From CAZRGV01 sp964599655 (GTDB lineage Bacteria > Planctomycetota > Planctomycetia > Isosphaerales > Isosphaeraceae): 27,882 bases of DNA. The stretch spans positions 1 through 27,882 of the forward strand of contig CAZRGV010000083.1 in NCBI GenBank assembly GCA_964599655.1, read 5' to 3'. The notes beneath the pieces were generated by a model. That model was not told where the DNA came from. It ran no database searches and saw only the letters and a program-made list of their open reading frames with translations. Every line of letters begins with the position of its first letter. Position 1 is the first letter of the stretch. Positions 9,351-18,600 of this stretch are shown here, one piece after another. A program made the position numbers and the translations under genes.

Positions 9351-9375
9351 GTGGACGCGACCAAGTCGCGTCCAC
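9351..9375 (+). terminator. Strong stem-loop between the Cys-rich and LolA-like genes
   Basis: GTGGACGCGAC and GTCGCGTCCAC form a perfect 11-bp stem with a 3-nt loop. A pyrimidine-rich run (ctccctctttcttt) begins soon after, but not directly. It could be a partial terminator or a processing/stability element that sets different transcript levels for upstream and downstream genes. Confidence 0.5.
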
Positions 9376-9439
9376 CTCCACTCCCTCTTTCTTTGTGAGA
9401 TCGGACTAATCCGAAACCTGGACCAAGAGAGTCAATGCG

Positions 9440-10399
9440 ATGTCCTCGCAAGCGAGCCGGATGGCGGAGATGCTCGATGCCTGGTGGAATTCCTGGCGAG
9501 CGATCGAAATGACCACTCATTGTGAGCAGCAGATCGCCGAAGGGGTCTTCCCCGGGCCGACGGTCACGCAAGTGGATTCCTTGTATTGTGAAACGGCCGC
9601 CGGCCAGCGATACCTGGATGTTCGCGCTCATTTTTCGGATGGCCGAACTCGGCGCTCCTCGGATTATTGCGACGGCAAGCGGAGCGCCGGTGTCCTCTAT
9701 CAGTTTGATGACGACCAGAAGCAGACACAGATCGTTATCAAAAAGGCTTTCTCGGTCGAGGACAAAGGCCCATTCACCTCTCGGCCTATCCCATTGAAGT
9801 ACTACTACGTGGGCCATATTCCCCTCCAGGCCGCCCTTCCTCGATCGGAGTACATAGGCCAGGACCAGGTCGCGGGTCGGGACTGCGAAACCTTCCGCTT
9901 TTCCGATGTCCTCATGTCGACCGGGAAAAAGATTCTGGTCTATCACCTCGACAAGGAGACCGCGATTCCACTCTCCGTCGAGGCATTTGACAATACCGAC
10001 GCGTATCATCGAGGCCAGCCATACCTCACGTGGCGCGCGACGGCGCTTGAGACAATCAACGGTAGGATGACGGTCGTTGAGTCGCTCGAAGAAGCCTTTG
10101 AAAGGACGAGTAATCAACCCACAACGACTCATTCCTCGAAATACTCCATTAAGCAGGTCGTTTACGACAAGAGTTACACCGAACAATTCTTCTGGCCAAA
10201 GCCCCAGCCCGGCGTGACCGTTCTCGACTACGTCTCGAACAAGTTTCCCATGCCGGCGACCACCCCGGCGGAGAGTTCGTCCACGACGGCGCCGATCCGG
10301 GTCGATCACGGAGGCGGCTCCTGGCTTTCGACGGTCTCTCTGGGACTCGGGCTCGCAGTCCTGCTGACGGCCCTTGTCCTCTGGTGGCGCCGTCGCTGA
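9440..10399 (+). CDS. LolA-like protein with a C-terminal membrane anchor
   Basis: A 319-residue protein. The body resembles LolA/LolB-type beta proteins that hold lipoproteins or lipids: alternating polar/hydrophobic strands with GRDCETFRFSD and then KILVYHLDKETAIPLSVE, which recalls the 'rlwidketglp' strand region of that fold. The C-terminus has a Ser/Thr/Pro-rich linker, a single transmembrane helix (WLSTVSLGLGLAVLLTALVLWW) and a final RRR. No N-terminal signal peptide is present, and the frame upstream of 9440 is closed at 9409 with no other start. The protein is therefore either tail-anchored or has lost its signal sequence. Family assignment rests on pattern only. It is the last gene of the DUF1573-DUF1559-Cys-rich cassette and converges on the cardiolipin synthase gene. 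Confidence 0.6.
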   Translation: MSSQASRMAEMLDAWWNSWRAIEMTTHCEQQIAEGVFPGPTVTQVDSLYCETAAGQRYLDVRAHFSDGRTRRSSDYCDGKRSAGVLYQFDDDQKQTQIVIKKAFSVEDKGPFTSRPIPLKYYYVGHIPLQAALPRSEYIGQDQVAGRDCETFRFSDVLMSTGKKILVYHLDKETAIPLSVEAFDNTDAYHRGQPYLTWRATALETINGRMTVVESLEEAFERTSNQPTTTHSSKYSIKQVVYDKSYTEQFFWPKPQPGVTVLDYVSNKFPMPATTPAESSSTTAPIRVDHGGGSWLSTVSLGLGLAVLLTALVLWWRRR

Positions 10400-10453
10400 T
10401 CGGCACGGCGGCGGTGCCCTCGGCTCGCACAGGGACCTGAGACCAGTGCCCCA

Positions 10454-11914
10454 TCAGAGCAACGGACCGACCAGCCTCGCCACGTTTTCCTTGAATCGCT
10501 CGGTCCGGGGGCGGGTGATCCAGGTGGCCAGGTCGAGGGGCGTGGACTTGTCGATGTAAGATTGTTGAAGTGTTCGCAGCGTCGAGGCGAAGGCCGGGTC
10601 GTAGATGGCCAGCGTGATCTCGAAGTTGAGGTGGAGGCTCCGGGGGTCGAGGTTCAGCGAGCCGAACAGGCTGACCTGGCCGTCGATCGTGATCGACTTG
10701 GTGTGAAGCAGGCCCCCTTCGAACTGCATGATCCGGACGCCCGCCTCGACGAGGTCGCCCTGAAAGGCCCGGCTGGCCAGCGCGGTGAGCTTCGAGTCGA
10801 CCCGGGCGGGCAGCACGATCGTGACCTCGACGCCTCGCGCGGCCGCCGTCGCCAGCGCGACGCCCAACGACTCGTCGGGGACGAAGTAGGGCGTGGTGAG
10901 CACCAGCTCGCGCCTCGCGGCGTAGATGGCCATCATCAGGATGGCCCGCATCGCCGCGAAGGGCATGGTTGGTCCCGAGGGGACCACCTGGATCATGGAC
11001 GATCCGGCCTCGTCAAGGTCGTGCAGGTCGTGGCTCCCCGCGAGGTTTTCGAGCCCTTCGCCGACCTCGAGCTCCCAGTCTTCGAGGAAGGTGATGGCGA
11101 GCCCCTCGACTGCCGGCCCTCGCACCCGCACCATCGCGTCGACCCACTGGCCGACGCCCGCCCCTTGCTTGAAGAACCGGGGATCGACGAGGTTCAGGCT
11201 GCCCGTGTAGGCGATCTCGCCATCGATGACGACGATCTTGCGGTGCAGCCGAAGGTCGAACCGGACGAACAGCAGTCGCACCAGGCTGACCGGCAACGCG
11301 GCGTGCAGCGCCACGCCCCCTTGCCGGAGCCGTTTGGCTTGCTCGCTCTTGAGGAACGCGGCGCTGCCGACCGCATCGACCAGAACGCGGCAGATCACGC
11401 CCCGCGATCGGGCTCGCAACAGGGCGTCGATCACCTCATCGGCGGTACCCCCGACAGACCAGATGTAGAACTCGAGGTGGCAGGTGTGCCGGGCGGCGTC
11501 GATGTCGGCGATCAGGGCGCGAAACGTGGCCTCGGCGTCGTCGAGCAGTTGCAGCGCGTTGCCGGCCAGTGCGGGCATGCCGACCACGGACTCGATCATG
11601 CGCGTCAAAGGTCCCGCCTCGCTCGACAGACCCGGCCCATCAACGCGATAGCGTGTTCGCAGCTCCTCGAGCCATTGGCGGTATGGTTCGTGGATTTTTT
11701 CGGCCCGTTCCGCCCGGCGGTTGCCGAGTCGAAGCTCGCCGATCAAAAGGTAGATCAAGGCTCCGACGAAGGGAAAGATCAGCACAATCAAGAGCCAGGC
11801 CAGCGTCACGCCGACCGGCAATCGCCGCATGATCACCCGCACCGAGAGCCCGATGCGGATCAGCCAGTCGACGGCGAAGAGGATCACGGCGACCCAACTG
11901 GCATTTCCCATCAT
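10454..11914 (-). CDS. cls: Cardiolipin synthase (phospholipase D family)
   Basis: A 486-residue inner-membrane enzyme that joins two phosphatidylglycerol molecules (or related lipids) into cardiolipin. Two N-terminal transmembrane helices (residues about 7-25 and 34-58) are followed by two PLD domains. Each carries an HKD motif: His224-Lys226-Asp231 in LHRKIVVIDGEIAYTGSLN, and His404-Lys406-Asp411 in LHTKSITIDGQVSLFGSLN. Length and layout match bacterial ClsA-type enzymes. Two ATGs are adjacent at 11914 and 11911; no strong ribosome site separates them. The gene is followed leftward, after 54 nt, by the end of the convergent LolA-like gene. A lipid glycosyltransferase gene lies upstream on the same strand, beyond a 300-nt spacer with an inverted repeat. 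Confidence 0.92.
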   Translation of the reverse strand: MMGNASWVAVILFAVDWLIRIGLSVRVIMRRLPVGVTLAWLLIVLIFPFVGALIYLLIGELRLGNRRAERAEKIHEPYRQWLEELRTRYRVDGPGLSSEAGPLTRMIESVVGMPALAGNALQLLDDAEATFRALIADIDAARHTCHLEFYIWSVGGTADEVIDALLRARSRGVICRVLVDAVGSAAFLKSEQAKRLRQGGVALHAALPVSLVRLLFVRFDLRLHRKIVVIDGEIAYTGSLNLVDPRFFKQGAGVGQWVDAMVRVRGPAVEGLAITFLEDWELEVGEGLENLAGSHDLHDLDEAGSSMIQVVPSGPTMPFAAMRAILMMAIYAARRELVLTTPYFVPDESLGVALATAAARGVEVTIVLPARVDSKLTALASRAFQGDLVEAGVRIMQFEGGLLHTKSITIDGQVSLFGSLNLDPRSLHLNFEITLAIYDPAFASTLRTLQQSYIDKSTPLDLATWITRPRTERFKENVARLVGPLL

Positions 11915-11978
11915 GCGGGCCGTTCTCTCGAAGTTCCAACGGGAAGAATCCTACGGAATTGCCCGGATCGTTGCCTTT

Positions 11979-12047
11979 CGTCGGGTGGGCATCGCCCACC
12001 GAACCCTCTTCGGCATCGGAAGATCGGTGGGCGGTGCCCACCCGACG
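11979..12047. repeat. MITE/REP-like long inverted repeat
   Basis: Arms of 24 nt (11979-12002 and 12024-12047) are reverse complements with a single mismatch and enclose a 21-nt loop. Each arm also contains a small dyad (GGTGGGC and GCCCACC around three bases), so the unit is a palindrome of palindromes. It lies in the 300-nt spacer 11915-12213, which has no gene. This layout is typical of dispersed REP or non-autonomous transposon units; other copies would lie elsewhere in the genome. Confidence 0.7.
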
Positions 12048-12213
12048 AGAAACGAGTCTGCCAGGCGCCTCCGCGCCCGACGCCGCCGAGGTTCGATGCG
12101 GCGAGCCGGATCATAGAGTCTCGGGCGCGGTCCACGCAACATCGCGGTTCCGCCGTTGACGTTGACAGCGTGCCCCGATTCCCGAGGCCTGTCAACCGGG
12201 TTCGCTCACCGCT

Positions 12214-13401
12214 TCAGACGGCGGTCGTTTCCTCGACCATCTTCAGGAGGGTTTCGACGACGTCGAAGGCCGCGCGCGGGCGCGCCAGCCGTTGGACGTT
12301 GGCCTTCATGGCGGCGAAGCGGGCCGTGTCGTCGAGCAGTCGATCGATCTTGTACGTCAGAGTGGGCAGATTGTTGCAGCGAATGGCGCAGCCTTCTTCG
12401 AGCAAGTGGTCGCTGTTGCGCTCCTCCTGGCCGGGAATTGGGTTGACGACGACGAAGACCAGGCCGCTGGCCAGCGCCTCGGAGGTCGTCAGGCCGCCCG
12501 GCTTGCCCACGATCAGGTCGGACGCGGCCATGTACTCGTGCATTGCCGTCGTATAGCCGACGACCTTGAGATGCATGCGAGACGCCTTCGCCTGCGCGGC
12601 GGCCAGTCGGTCGAGACGGTTCTTGAGCGCCTGGTTGCGTCCGCAGATGGCGACGACCTGCGCCGGGAGCCGGAGCAAGAGAGTCATCACCGTCTCGATC
12701 CGACCGCCGCCAAAGCCGCCGGCCGAGACCAGAATGGTGGTCCGGTTCGGATCGAGGCCGAGTTTGCGACGCATCGCTCGGGTGTCGAGCGACTCGGCGA
12801 AGGCCGGGTCGATCGGGATGCCCGAGACGCGAATCTTCTCGGACGGCACGCCGAGTTCTTCCAGGTGGACGCGCGTTTCATCGAGCGCCACGAAGTAGTG
12901 TTCGTAATGGTCGCAGAGCCAGAGGGCGTGCACGTCGAAGTCGGTGATGACGATCGACTGATGAGTGACCAGTTGCTTGCGTTTGCGTGCCTTGAGCCAG
13001 GAGATGATCTCGGCCGGCAACGAATGGGTGCAGATGGTCAGGTCGGGCTGGTAGCTTTCCAGCAGCTTGACGAACGGCCTGGTATTGAGCTTGTCGAAGG
13101 CCAGCTTGCGGTTGCGGTTTTTCCAGGGCTTGTCGAACTGGTCGTAGAGCCAGCCGAGCACCTCGGGCATGGTGTTGACCATGTCGAGGTACATCTTGGA
13201 ATACAGTGTTCGGAAAAGTGGATTTGTGTATTCCAGGATGTCGATATGACGAACCTGCCAGTCGGCGTCGGTCGCCGCGAAGGCCTTTTCCAGAGCCTGG
13301 GCCGCTCGCACGTGTCCGGCTCCGGCGGAGGCCGAGAGAATCAGGGCCCGTTTGCGGAACGGGTCGTGGAAGTCGCCGACCGACCAGGATCGTTGGCTCA
13401 T
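12214..13401 (-). CDS. Diacylglycerol glycosyltransferase of the MGDG synthase/UgtP type (GT28)
   Basis: A 395-residue glycosyltransferase. The N-terminal half is of the MGDG-synthase type: ALILSASAGAGHVRAAQALEKAF near residues 18-40, LFRTLYSKMYLDM, then HSLPAEIISWL and a conserved TDFDVHALW. The C-terminal half is GT28-like, with the nucleotide-sugar loop VSAGGFGGG (about 226-234), the VVGYTTAMHEYMAASDLIVGKPGGLTTSEALA signature (about 278-309) and NPIPGQEERNSDHL. It should transfer glucose or galactose from a UDP-sugar to diacylglycerol on the cytoplasmic face of the membrane. The sugar cannot be read from sequence. Its ATG overlaps the TGA of the DAHP synthase gene (ATGA, 13398-13401), so the two are likely translationally coupled. 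With cardiolipin synthase next door, part of this region serves membrane lipid synthesis. Confidence 0.88.
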   Translation of the reverse strand: MSQRSWSVGDFHDPFRKRALILSASAGAGHVRAAQALEKAFAATDADWQVRHIDILEYTNPLFRTLYSKMYLDMVNTMPEVLGWLYDQFDKPWKNRNRKLAFDKLNTRPFVKLLESYQPDLTICTHSLPAEIISWLKARKRKQLVTHQSIVITDFDVHALWLCDHYEHYFVALDETRVHLEELGVPSEKIRVSGIPIDPAFAESLDTRAMRRKLGLDPNRTTILVSAGGFGGGRIETVMTLLLRLPAQVVAICGRNQALKNRLDRLAAAQAKASRMHLKVVGYTTAMHEYMAASDLIVGKPGGLTTSEALASGLVFVVVNPIPGQEERNSDHLLEEGCAIRCNNLPTLTYKIDRLLDDTARFAAMKANVQRLARPRAAFDVVETLLKMVEETTAV

Positions 13402-14414
13402 CGAATGTCTCTCCCGAGGGGGGCGGCCAGGCGTTGCAGCGACTCCCGCAAACGATCGAACGCGTCGAAGTCGAGCGATTGAGCGCCATCGGAAAGCGCC
13501 TGGTCGGGCTGAGGGTGGACTTCGATCAACAGCCCGTCGGCTCCCGCCGCCAGGGCGGCCAGGGCCATCGGGGGCACGTGGTCGCGCTTGCCGGTTCCGT
13601 GGCTCGGGTCGACCACGATCGGCAAGTGCGAGAGTTGCTTGACCGGCGGAATGACGGACAGGTCGAGCGTGTTCCGGCTATGGTCGGAAAAGGTTCTCAC
13701 GCCGCGCTCGCAGAGAATGACCTGGCGATTGCCTCCCGCCAGAATGTATTCGGCGGCCATGAGCCATTCTTCAAGAGTCGCCGACATTCCTCGCTTCAAG
13801 AGCACCGGTTTTCTCGTCTGCCCGACCCGCCGCAGAAGGCTGAAGTTCTGCATGTTCCGGGCGCCGATCTGGATGATGTCGGCCGTCTCGGCCACCGCCT
13901 CGGCGAAGTCGGTGTCCATCAGCTCGGTCACGATGCCGATTCCCGTGCGGTCTCGGGCCTTCGCCAGAATCTTGAGCCCCTCCAGCCCCATTCCCTGGAA
14001 TGCGTAGGGGCTGCTTCTCGGCTTGAACGCCCCGGCTCGCAGCAATCGGACGCCTCGACTTGCGAGATGCTCGGCGGTTCGAAGGGTCATCGCCTCGTTT
14101 TCCACCGAGCAAGGCCCTGCGATGATCGTCAACCCGCCCGGGCCGATCGCTGTCTGAGGCGTCGACACCGTGGTGTCGTCCGGATGCATCTCCCGGCTCG
14201 CCAGCTTGTACGGCCGGGTCACGCGAATCAACTCGCGAACGCCCGGCAGCACCTCCAGCGTGCTCGGGTCGATCGCGCTCGTGTTGCCCGTGATGCCGAT
14301 CGCCGTCCGGGTCGGGCCGGGCATCGGATGCGGCGTCAGACCCATCGCCCGGATCGACTCCAGGGCGCGTTCGATCTGCTCGGCGGTGGCGTGGCTTTGC
14401 ATGACGACGAGCAT
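13398..14414 (-). CDS. aroF: 3-deoxy-7-phosphoheptulonate (DAHP) synthase, type I-beta
   Basis: From the ATG at 14414 the protein has 338 residues, the size of the Thermotoga-type enzyme. It condenses phosphoenolpyruvate with erythrose-4-phosphate, the first step of the shikimate pathway. The first about 70 residues (MLVVMQSHATAEQIERALE) form the ferredoxin-like regulatory domain typical of this subclass, which often mediates feedback control by aromatic amino acids. The barrel follows, with AGPCSVEN, RAGAFKPRSSPYAFQG, VTELMD, IGARNMQNF, KRGMSATLEEW, CERGVRTF and VDPSHGTGKR, which supply the PEP-, metal- and phosphate-binding residues. The frame is open 50 codons further upstream (to 14564), but that extension is unlike the family and is left out. 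The ribosome site is weak. The stop overlaps the start of the glycosyltransferase gene. Confidence 0.94.
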   Translation of the reverse strand: MLVVMQSHATAEQIERALESIRAMGLTPHPMPGPTRTAIGITGNTSAIDPSTLEVLPGVRELIRVTRPYKLASREMHPDDTTVSTPQTAIGPGGLTIIAGPCSVENEAMTLRTAEHLASRGVRLLRAGAFKPRSSPYAFQGMGLEGLKILAKARDRTGIGIVTELMDTDFAEAVAETADIIQIGARNMQNFSLLRRVGQTRKPVLLKRGMSATLEEWLMAAEYILAGGNRQVILCERGVRTFSDHSRNTLDLSVIPPVKQLSHLPIVVDPSHGTGKRDHVPPMALAALAAGADGLLIEVHPQPDQALSDGAQSLDFDAFDRLRESLQRLAAPLGRDIR

Positions 14415-14716
14415 GAGCGAGGCCCTGGGGTCGGAAAACGGCCCGCCGGACGGCCAGGATTCGACGACGGTTGCATGCTCGATTCTACTCGATGATTCAA
14501 CGCCCGCACCGCGCGAAAAATCACGGTCCAGGCGCCGGTATTCAGGTTTGTCAGCGATCCACATGAGGATCTACGGAAACAAAGTGTCTGCTCCTGGTGT
14601 TTTTTTGTGGATTTTTGATCGATGATTCGTCAACTTGTTCCGTGCGGTGCGAGCAAAGGTGCTCGGAACCGTTCAACCCACCCTCAGTCTTCTAGGAGAG
14701 AAGGAGGACGCAGGCC
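14415..14716. promoter_or_regulatory. Divergent spacer with a strong ribosome site for the PEP-CTERM gene
   Basis: About 300 nt between the DAHP synthase start (leftward) and the PEP-CTERM protein start (rightward). AAGGAGG at 14701-14707 lies 9 nt before the ATG at 14717 and fixes that start. A T-rich patch near 14600-14615 is the most likely promoter region, but I cannot define hexamers. No gene is seen. Confidence 0.5.
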
Positions 14717-15367
14717 ATGTCGAGACGGATGTGGAAGTCTTGCCTCGGAGCGGCCATACTCGTGACACTGCTTTCGGCCGCTCCCGTTGGCGCGTCGGTG
14801 ATTGTGGGGGGCATCACGTTCGATGACGATGCCTTCGCTGACACGCTCATCTCGTCGTCCGGAAGCTACACGGTCGGTGGCAACACGACGGACCTGACGA
14901 CGGCGGTCGTCGGTTACGACGTGGACAATTACGCCTATTCGTTCTCAAGTGGCGCGTATCTGGAGCTAGGATTCACCGACAACGTTATTGTGAACGACAC
15001 AGGTGACGATGTAGCGCTCTTCGAGCTGGGACTGCCCGACACGTTCAAGTTCTCGCTGACGATTGGCGGGGTCACCAAGGAGTATCTAACCGTTGGCACC
15101 GGCTACACGGGGGCGGGTTTCGCCCTGAACGTGGCCAGGATCAACCTCGATGACTTCGGCGTCGCCGCCGGTGCCTCGATCAGCTCGATCGTGATCGGTA
15201 TGGATGTCCTTGCGAGTGGCGGCACAGTCCCCTCGTTCACGGCGGCCGGCGCGCTCAACTCGCGGAGCAACGGCGTTCCCGAGCCAAGCACGATCGTGAC
15301 CGGCGGCCTGGCGGCCGTGATGGGCCTGGGCTACGGCTGGCGCCGGAAGCGGCGCTCCGCCGCCTGA
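14717..15367 (+). CDS. PEP-CTERM sorting domain protein
   Basis: A complete 216-residue exported protein. The signal peptide occupies residues 1-27 (SCLGAAILVTLLSAAPVGAS). A Gly/Thr/Asp-rich beta body of about 155 residues has no recognised catalytic motif. The C-terminal sorting signal is complete: VPEPST beginning at residue 187, a short hydrophobic helix (GGLAAVMGLGYGW) and a basic tail RRKRR. Proteins of this class are recognised by an exosortase (EpsH family) at the PEP motif and are often tied to exopolysaccharide or surface structures. The exosortase is not in this window. The gene is flanked by a perfect ribosome site and a terminator, so it is probably transcribed alone. Confidence 0.9.
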   Translation: MSRRMWKSCLGAAILVTLLSAAPVGASVIVGGITFDDDAFADTLISSSGSYTVGGNTTDLTTAVVGYDVDNYAYSFSSGAYLELGFTDNVIVNDTGDDVALFELGLPDTFKFSLTIGGVTKEYLTVGTGYTGAGFALNVARINLDDFGVAAGASISSIVIGMDVLASGGTVPSFTAAGALNSRSNGVPEPSTIVTGGLAAVMGLGYGWRRKRRSAA

Positions 15368-15397
15368 GACGTTTTTGCAGATCCCCTCCAGGGAAAT

Positions 15398-15429
15398 GGC
15401 CCGTTCCGTGATCGTCGGAGCGGGCCTTT
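15398..15429 (+). terminator. Rho-independent-type terminator after the PEP-CTERM gene
   Basis: GGCCCGTTCC and GGAGCGGGCC form a 10-bp stem with one G-T pair and a 9-nt loop, followed by TTT. It starts 31 nt after the stop codon. Confidence 0.65.
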
Positions 15430-15601
15430 CGCGTTCGTGGATCGCGTCGCGATCAGGGCGGCTCGGGAAGAACTTCGCGGCAGGGCGTCCCGAACTCTCG
15501 CGGCGATCCGGACCTTTGGTTAGTCTGGACGCCGTGCGGGGCCTTGCCGCCCTCTCCGAGCATCGACGTTTTCCGCATCGCAAGACGGGGAGCCTGTACC
15601 C

Positions 15602-18600
15602 ATGAACCGGACCCACGCACGAGCCGTCGGGCGGCTTGTCCTTGGTTTGGCCGTCTCGACCGTGTCGCTTGCCCTCGCCGACGACATCCCACGTCCCGAG
15701 CACCCATGTCCCGACGCCGTGCGGGAACACTGGGCCAACCTCAACGGCAAGTGGGAGTTCCGCTTCGACGCGATGGACGTCGGCCAGAAGGAGGCGTGGT
15801 TCCAGCCCGGCGCCGAGGGGTTCGATCGCACCATCGTCGTGCCCTTCCCCTGGGAAAGCGAACTCTCCGGCATCCACAAGCCGACCGGAGCGCCGAAGGT
15901 CGGCTGGTATCGCCGCACGTTCCAGGTCCCCGACGACTTCCCCCGGGATCAACACGTCTGGCTTCGATTCGGAGCCGTTGACTGGCATGCCGACGTCTGG
16001 GTCAATGGCACGCACGTCGCCGAGCACGACGGCGGTTACACCCCGTTCGAGGCCGACATCACCGACACCTTGAAGAGGGACGGCGAGAACGTCGTGGTCG
16101 TCCGCGCCTTCGACCCGACCGACCCGAGTCTGCCGACCGGCAAGCAGGTGAACTGGTACACCACCACGTCGGGCATCTGGCAGACCGTCTGGCTCGAAGC
16201 GAGGCCGGAGGCCTACATCGGCCGTTTCACGATCACGACCGAAATCCATCCGCCCCGCGCGACGATCCTCGCCGGCGTGCTTTCGCGGGGCAACGGGGGC
16301 CTCCACACCCTGACGGTTCGCTCGGACGACCCGACGGTGGCGAGTGGACTCGGGAAGTCCTCCGTCGCGACGAACAACTCGGGGATCGTGGCCGAGATGA
16401 TTCGCGCCGAGGTCGATGTCCGCGAGCCCAAGCTCTGGACCCCAGACTCCCCCCATCTCTACGACGTCACGCTCGAGTTGAAGGATGCCGACGGCAAGGT
16501 GATCGACACCGTGAAGACCTACTTCGGCCTTCGCACGATCGCCCGGGGCAAGGTCGGCGACGAGCCGTTCGAACGCGTCCTGCTGAACGGCAAGCCCATC
16601 TATCTCCGAGGCGCCCTCGACCAGTCGTTCAACCCCAAGGGAATCTACACCGCACCAAGCGATGAATTCCTGAAGCGCGACATCGAGCTCGCTCGCTCCT
16701 TCGGCACCAACTTCCTCCGCATCCACATCAAGCCCGACGAACCGCGTCGCCTCTACTGGGCCGACAGGCTCGGCATGCTCATCATGCAAGATATGCCGAA
16801 CACCTGGCAGCAGAACGAGCGCGCACGCAAGGCCTGGGAAGCGACGATGCGAGAAACCGTCGCCCGGGACCGCAACCATCCCGCCATCTTTGCCTGGGTC
16901 GACTTCAACGAGACCTGGGGCCTCGGCTCCCCTCCGCAATACAAGGCCGACAAGGACACCCAGCAGTGGGTCAAGTCGATGGTCGCCCTCACCCGAGAGC
17001 TCGACCCGACCCGGCTCGTCGAGGACAACTCCCCCTGCAACTACGACCACGTCTCCGGCACCGACCTCAATAGCTGGCACTTCTACATCGACGATCACGA
17101 GACCGCTCGCCAGCACATCGAGAACGTCGTCGCCCAGAGCGAACCCGGCAGCGCGTTCAACTACTGCCCGGATGAAAAGATGAATTCGGCGCCGCTCATC
17201 AACAGCGAATACGGCGCCGTCTCGGCCGGCGGCGGAGACCGCGACATCTCCTGGGGCTTCCGCGACCTGACCACCCAGTTGCGCAAGTATCCAAAGATCC
17301 AGGGATACATTTATACCGAGCTGACCGACATCGAGTGGGAGCACAACGGCTTCGCCAACTACGACCGCTCGCCCAAGACGTTCGGCTACGACGCCTTCGT
17401 GCCGGGCATGACCGTCGCCGACCTCCAGGGCCCCGACTTCGTCGGCTACGACGGTCCGCCCGCCATCGTCGCGAAGGTCGGCGAGACGATCGGCGTGCCC
17501 CTGTTCGTCAGCCACTACTCTGATCGCGTCGAGCCGCCCGTGCTCAAGTGGTGGATCACCGGCGTCAATGAGGAGGGCGAGACGACTCGGATCGCGCCTC
17601 GCGAGCGGCCCGTCGAGTGGGAGCCGTACGGCGTCAAGGCGCAGAAGCGGATCGCGTTCAAGATTCACGAGCCGTTCGTCGGGGCCGTCGCCCTGACGCT
17701 CGAGGACAAGGACGGCCATCGCATCGCCGCCAACTTCGTCAACATCGTCGTCAAGCCCGAAACCCCCCTGCCCCGCGTCGAGCGCCTCGGCGATCACGAG
17801 GTGGCCCTTCGCTTCTCACCCGCCGATATCGCCAGCGCCCGATGGTCGGGCGGCTTCGACACGACGAACGGCAAGGTCTCCGGACGAGGTCAGGGCTCGT
17901 TCGTCTATCATCTGAAGGTGCCGAAGGCCGTCGCTCTCTCCCATCCCACGGGATTCCGCCTCCGCTTCGAAGTGGCCTCGAAGGCCGCTCGTGAGAAGGT
18001 CGACTGGCCCGAACGGGTCAACCCGCAAGACTATCCCCAGACCGACGCGAAGACCTGGCCGTCCTCGCTCCTGATCCGGCTCAACGGCGCGCGCGTCATC
18101 GGCGTCAGTCTGCGAGACGACCCGGCCGATGCCCGGGGCGTTCTCTCGCACCTCGCGAAGCGCGATCACGGCAGCTATGGCCAGCTCATCGACACGGGCC
18201 ACCCCCTGCCCAACAGCGCCAAAGCCGACATCGCCGCTGGCGAGCCCTTGATCCTCCGCCTCAGCGTCCCCGACGAGGGTGAAACCGCCGGCGGCCTCGC
18301 GATCTACAGCGCCGAGACGGGTGCGTACCCTTGCGATCCCACCCTGATTCTCGAAACCGACGACGAGCTGCCCCAGGATCTCGGCGTCGATCCGAACGCC
18401 CCCGTCGCGATCGAAACGCTCGCCTCGCGGCGCGTCGCCATCCTCGCTCCCGGCGACTCGGGCCGCGACCACGCCACCAACTGGGCGTACACCACCAAGG
18501 ACCCCGGCGACGGCTGGTCCAAATCCGACTTCGACGACCGTTCTTGGTCGCGAGGCCCGGCCGGCTTCGGGACCCCCGGCACGCCCGCCGTCCGGATTGC

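Noticed and set aside
10562..12556. 664-codon plus-strand open frame opposite cardiolipin synthase
   Set aside because: Antisense shadow that also runs through the inverted repeat and into the next gene; no family resemblance.
14415..14564. 50-codon upstream extension of DAHP synthase
   Set aside because: The family's regulatory domain starts at MLVVM, and the resulting 338-residue length fits; the extension has no homology-like features.
15086..17797. 903-codon minus-strand open frame across the GH2 gene
   Set aside because: Antisense shadow: Val/Asp/Gly-rich with no motif, while the plus strand encodes a full GH2 enzyme with catalytic residues.
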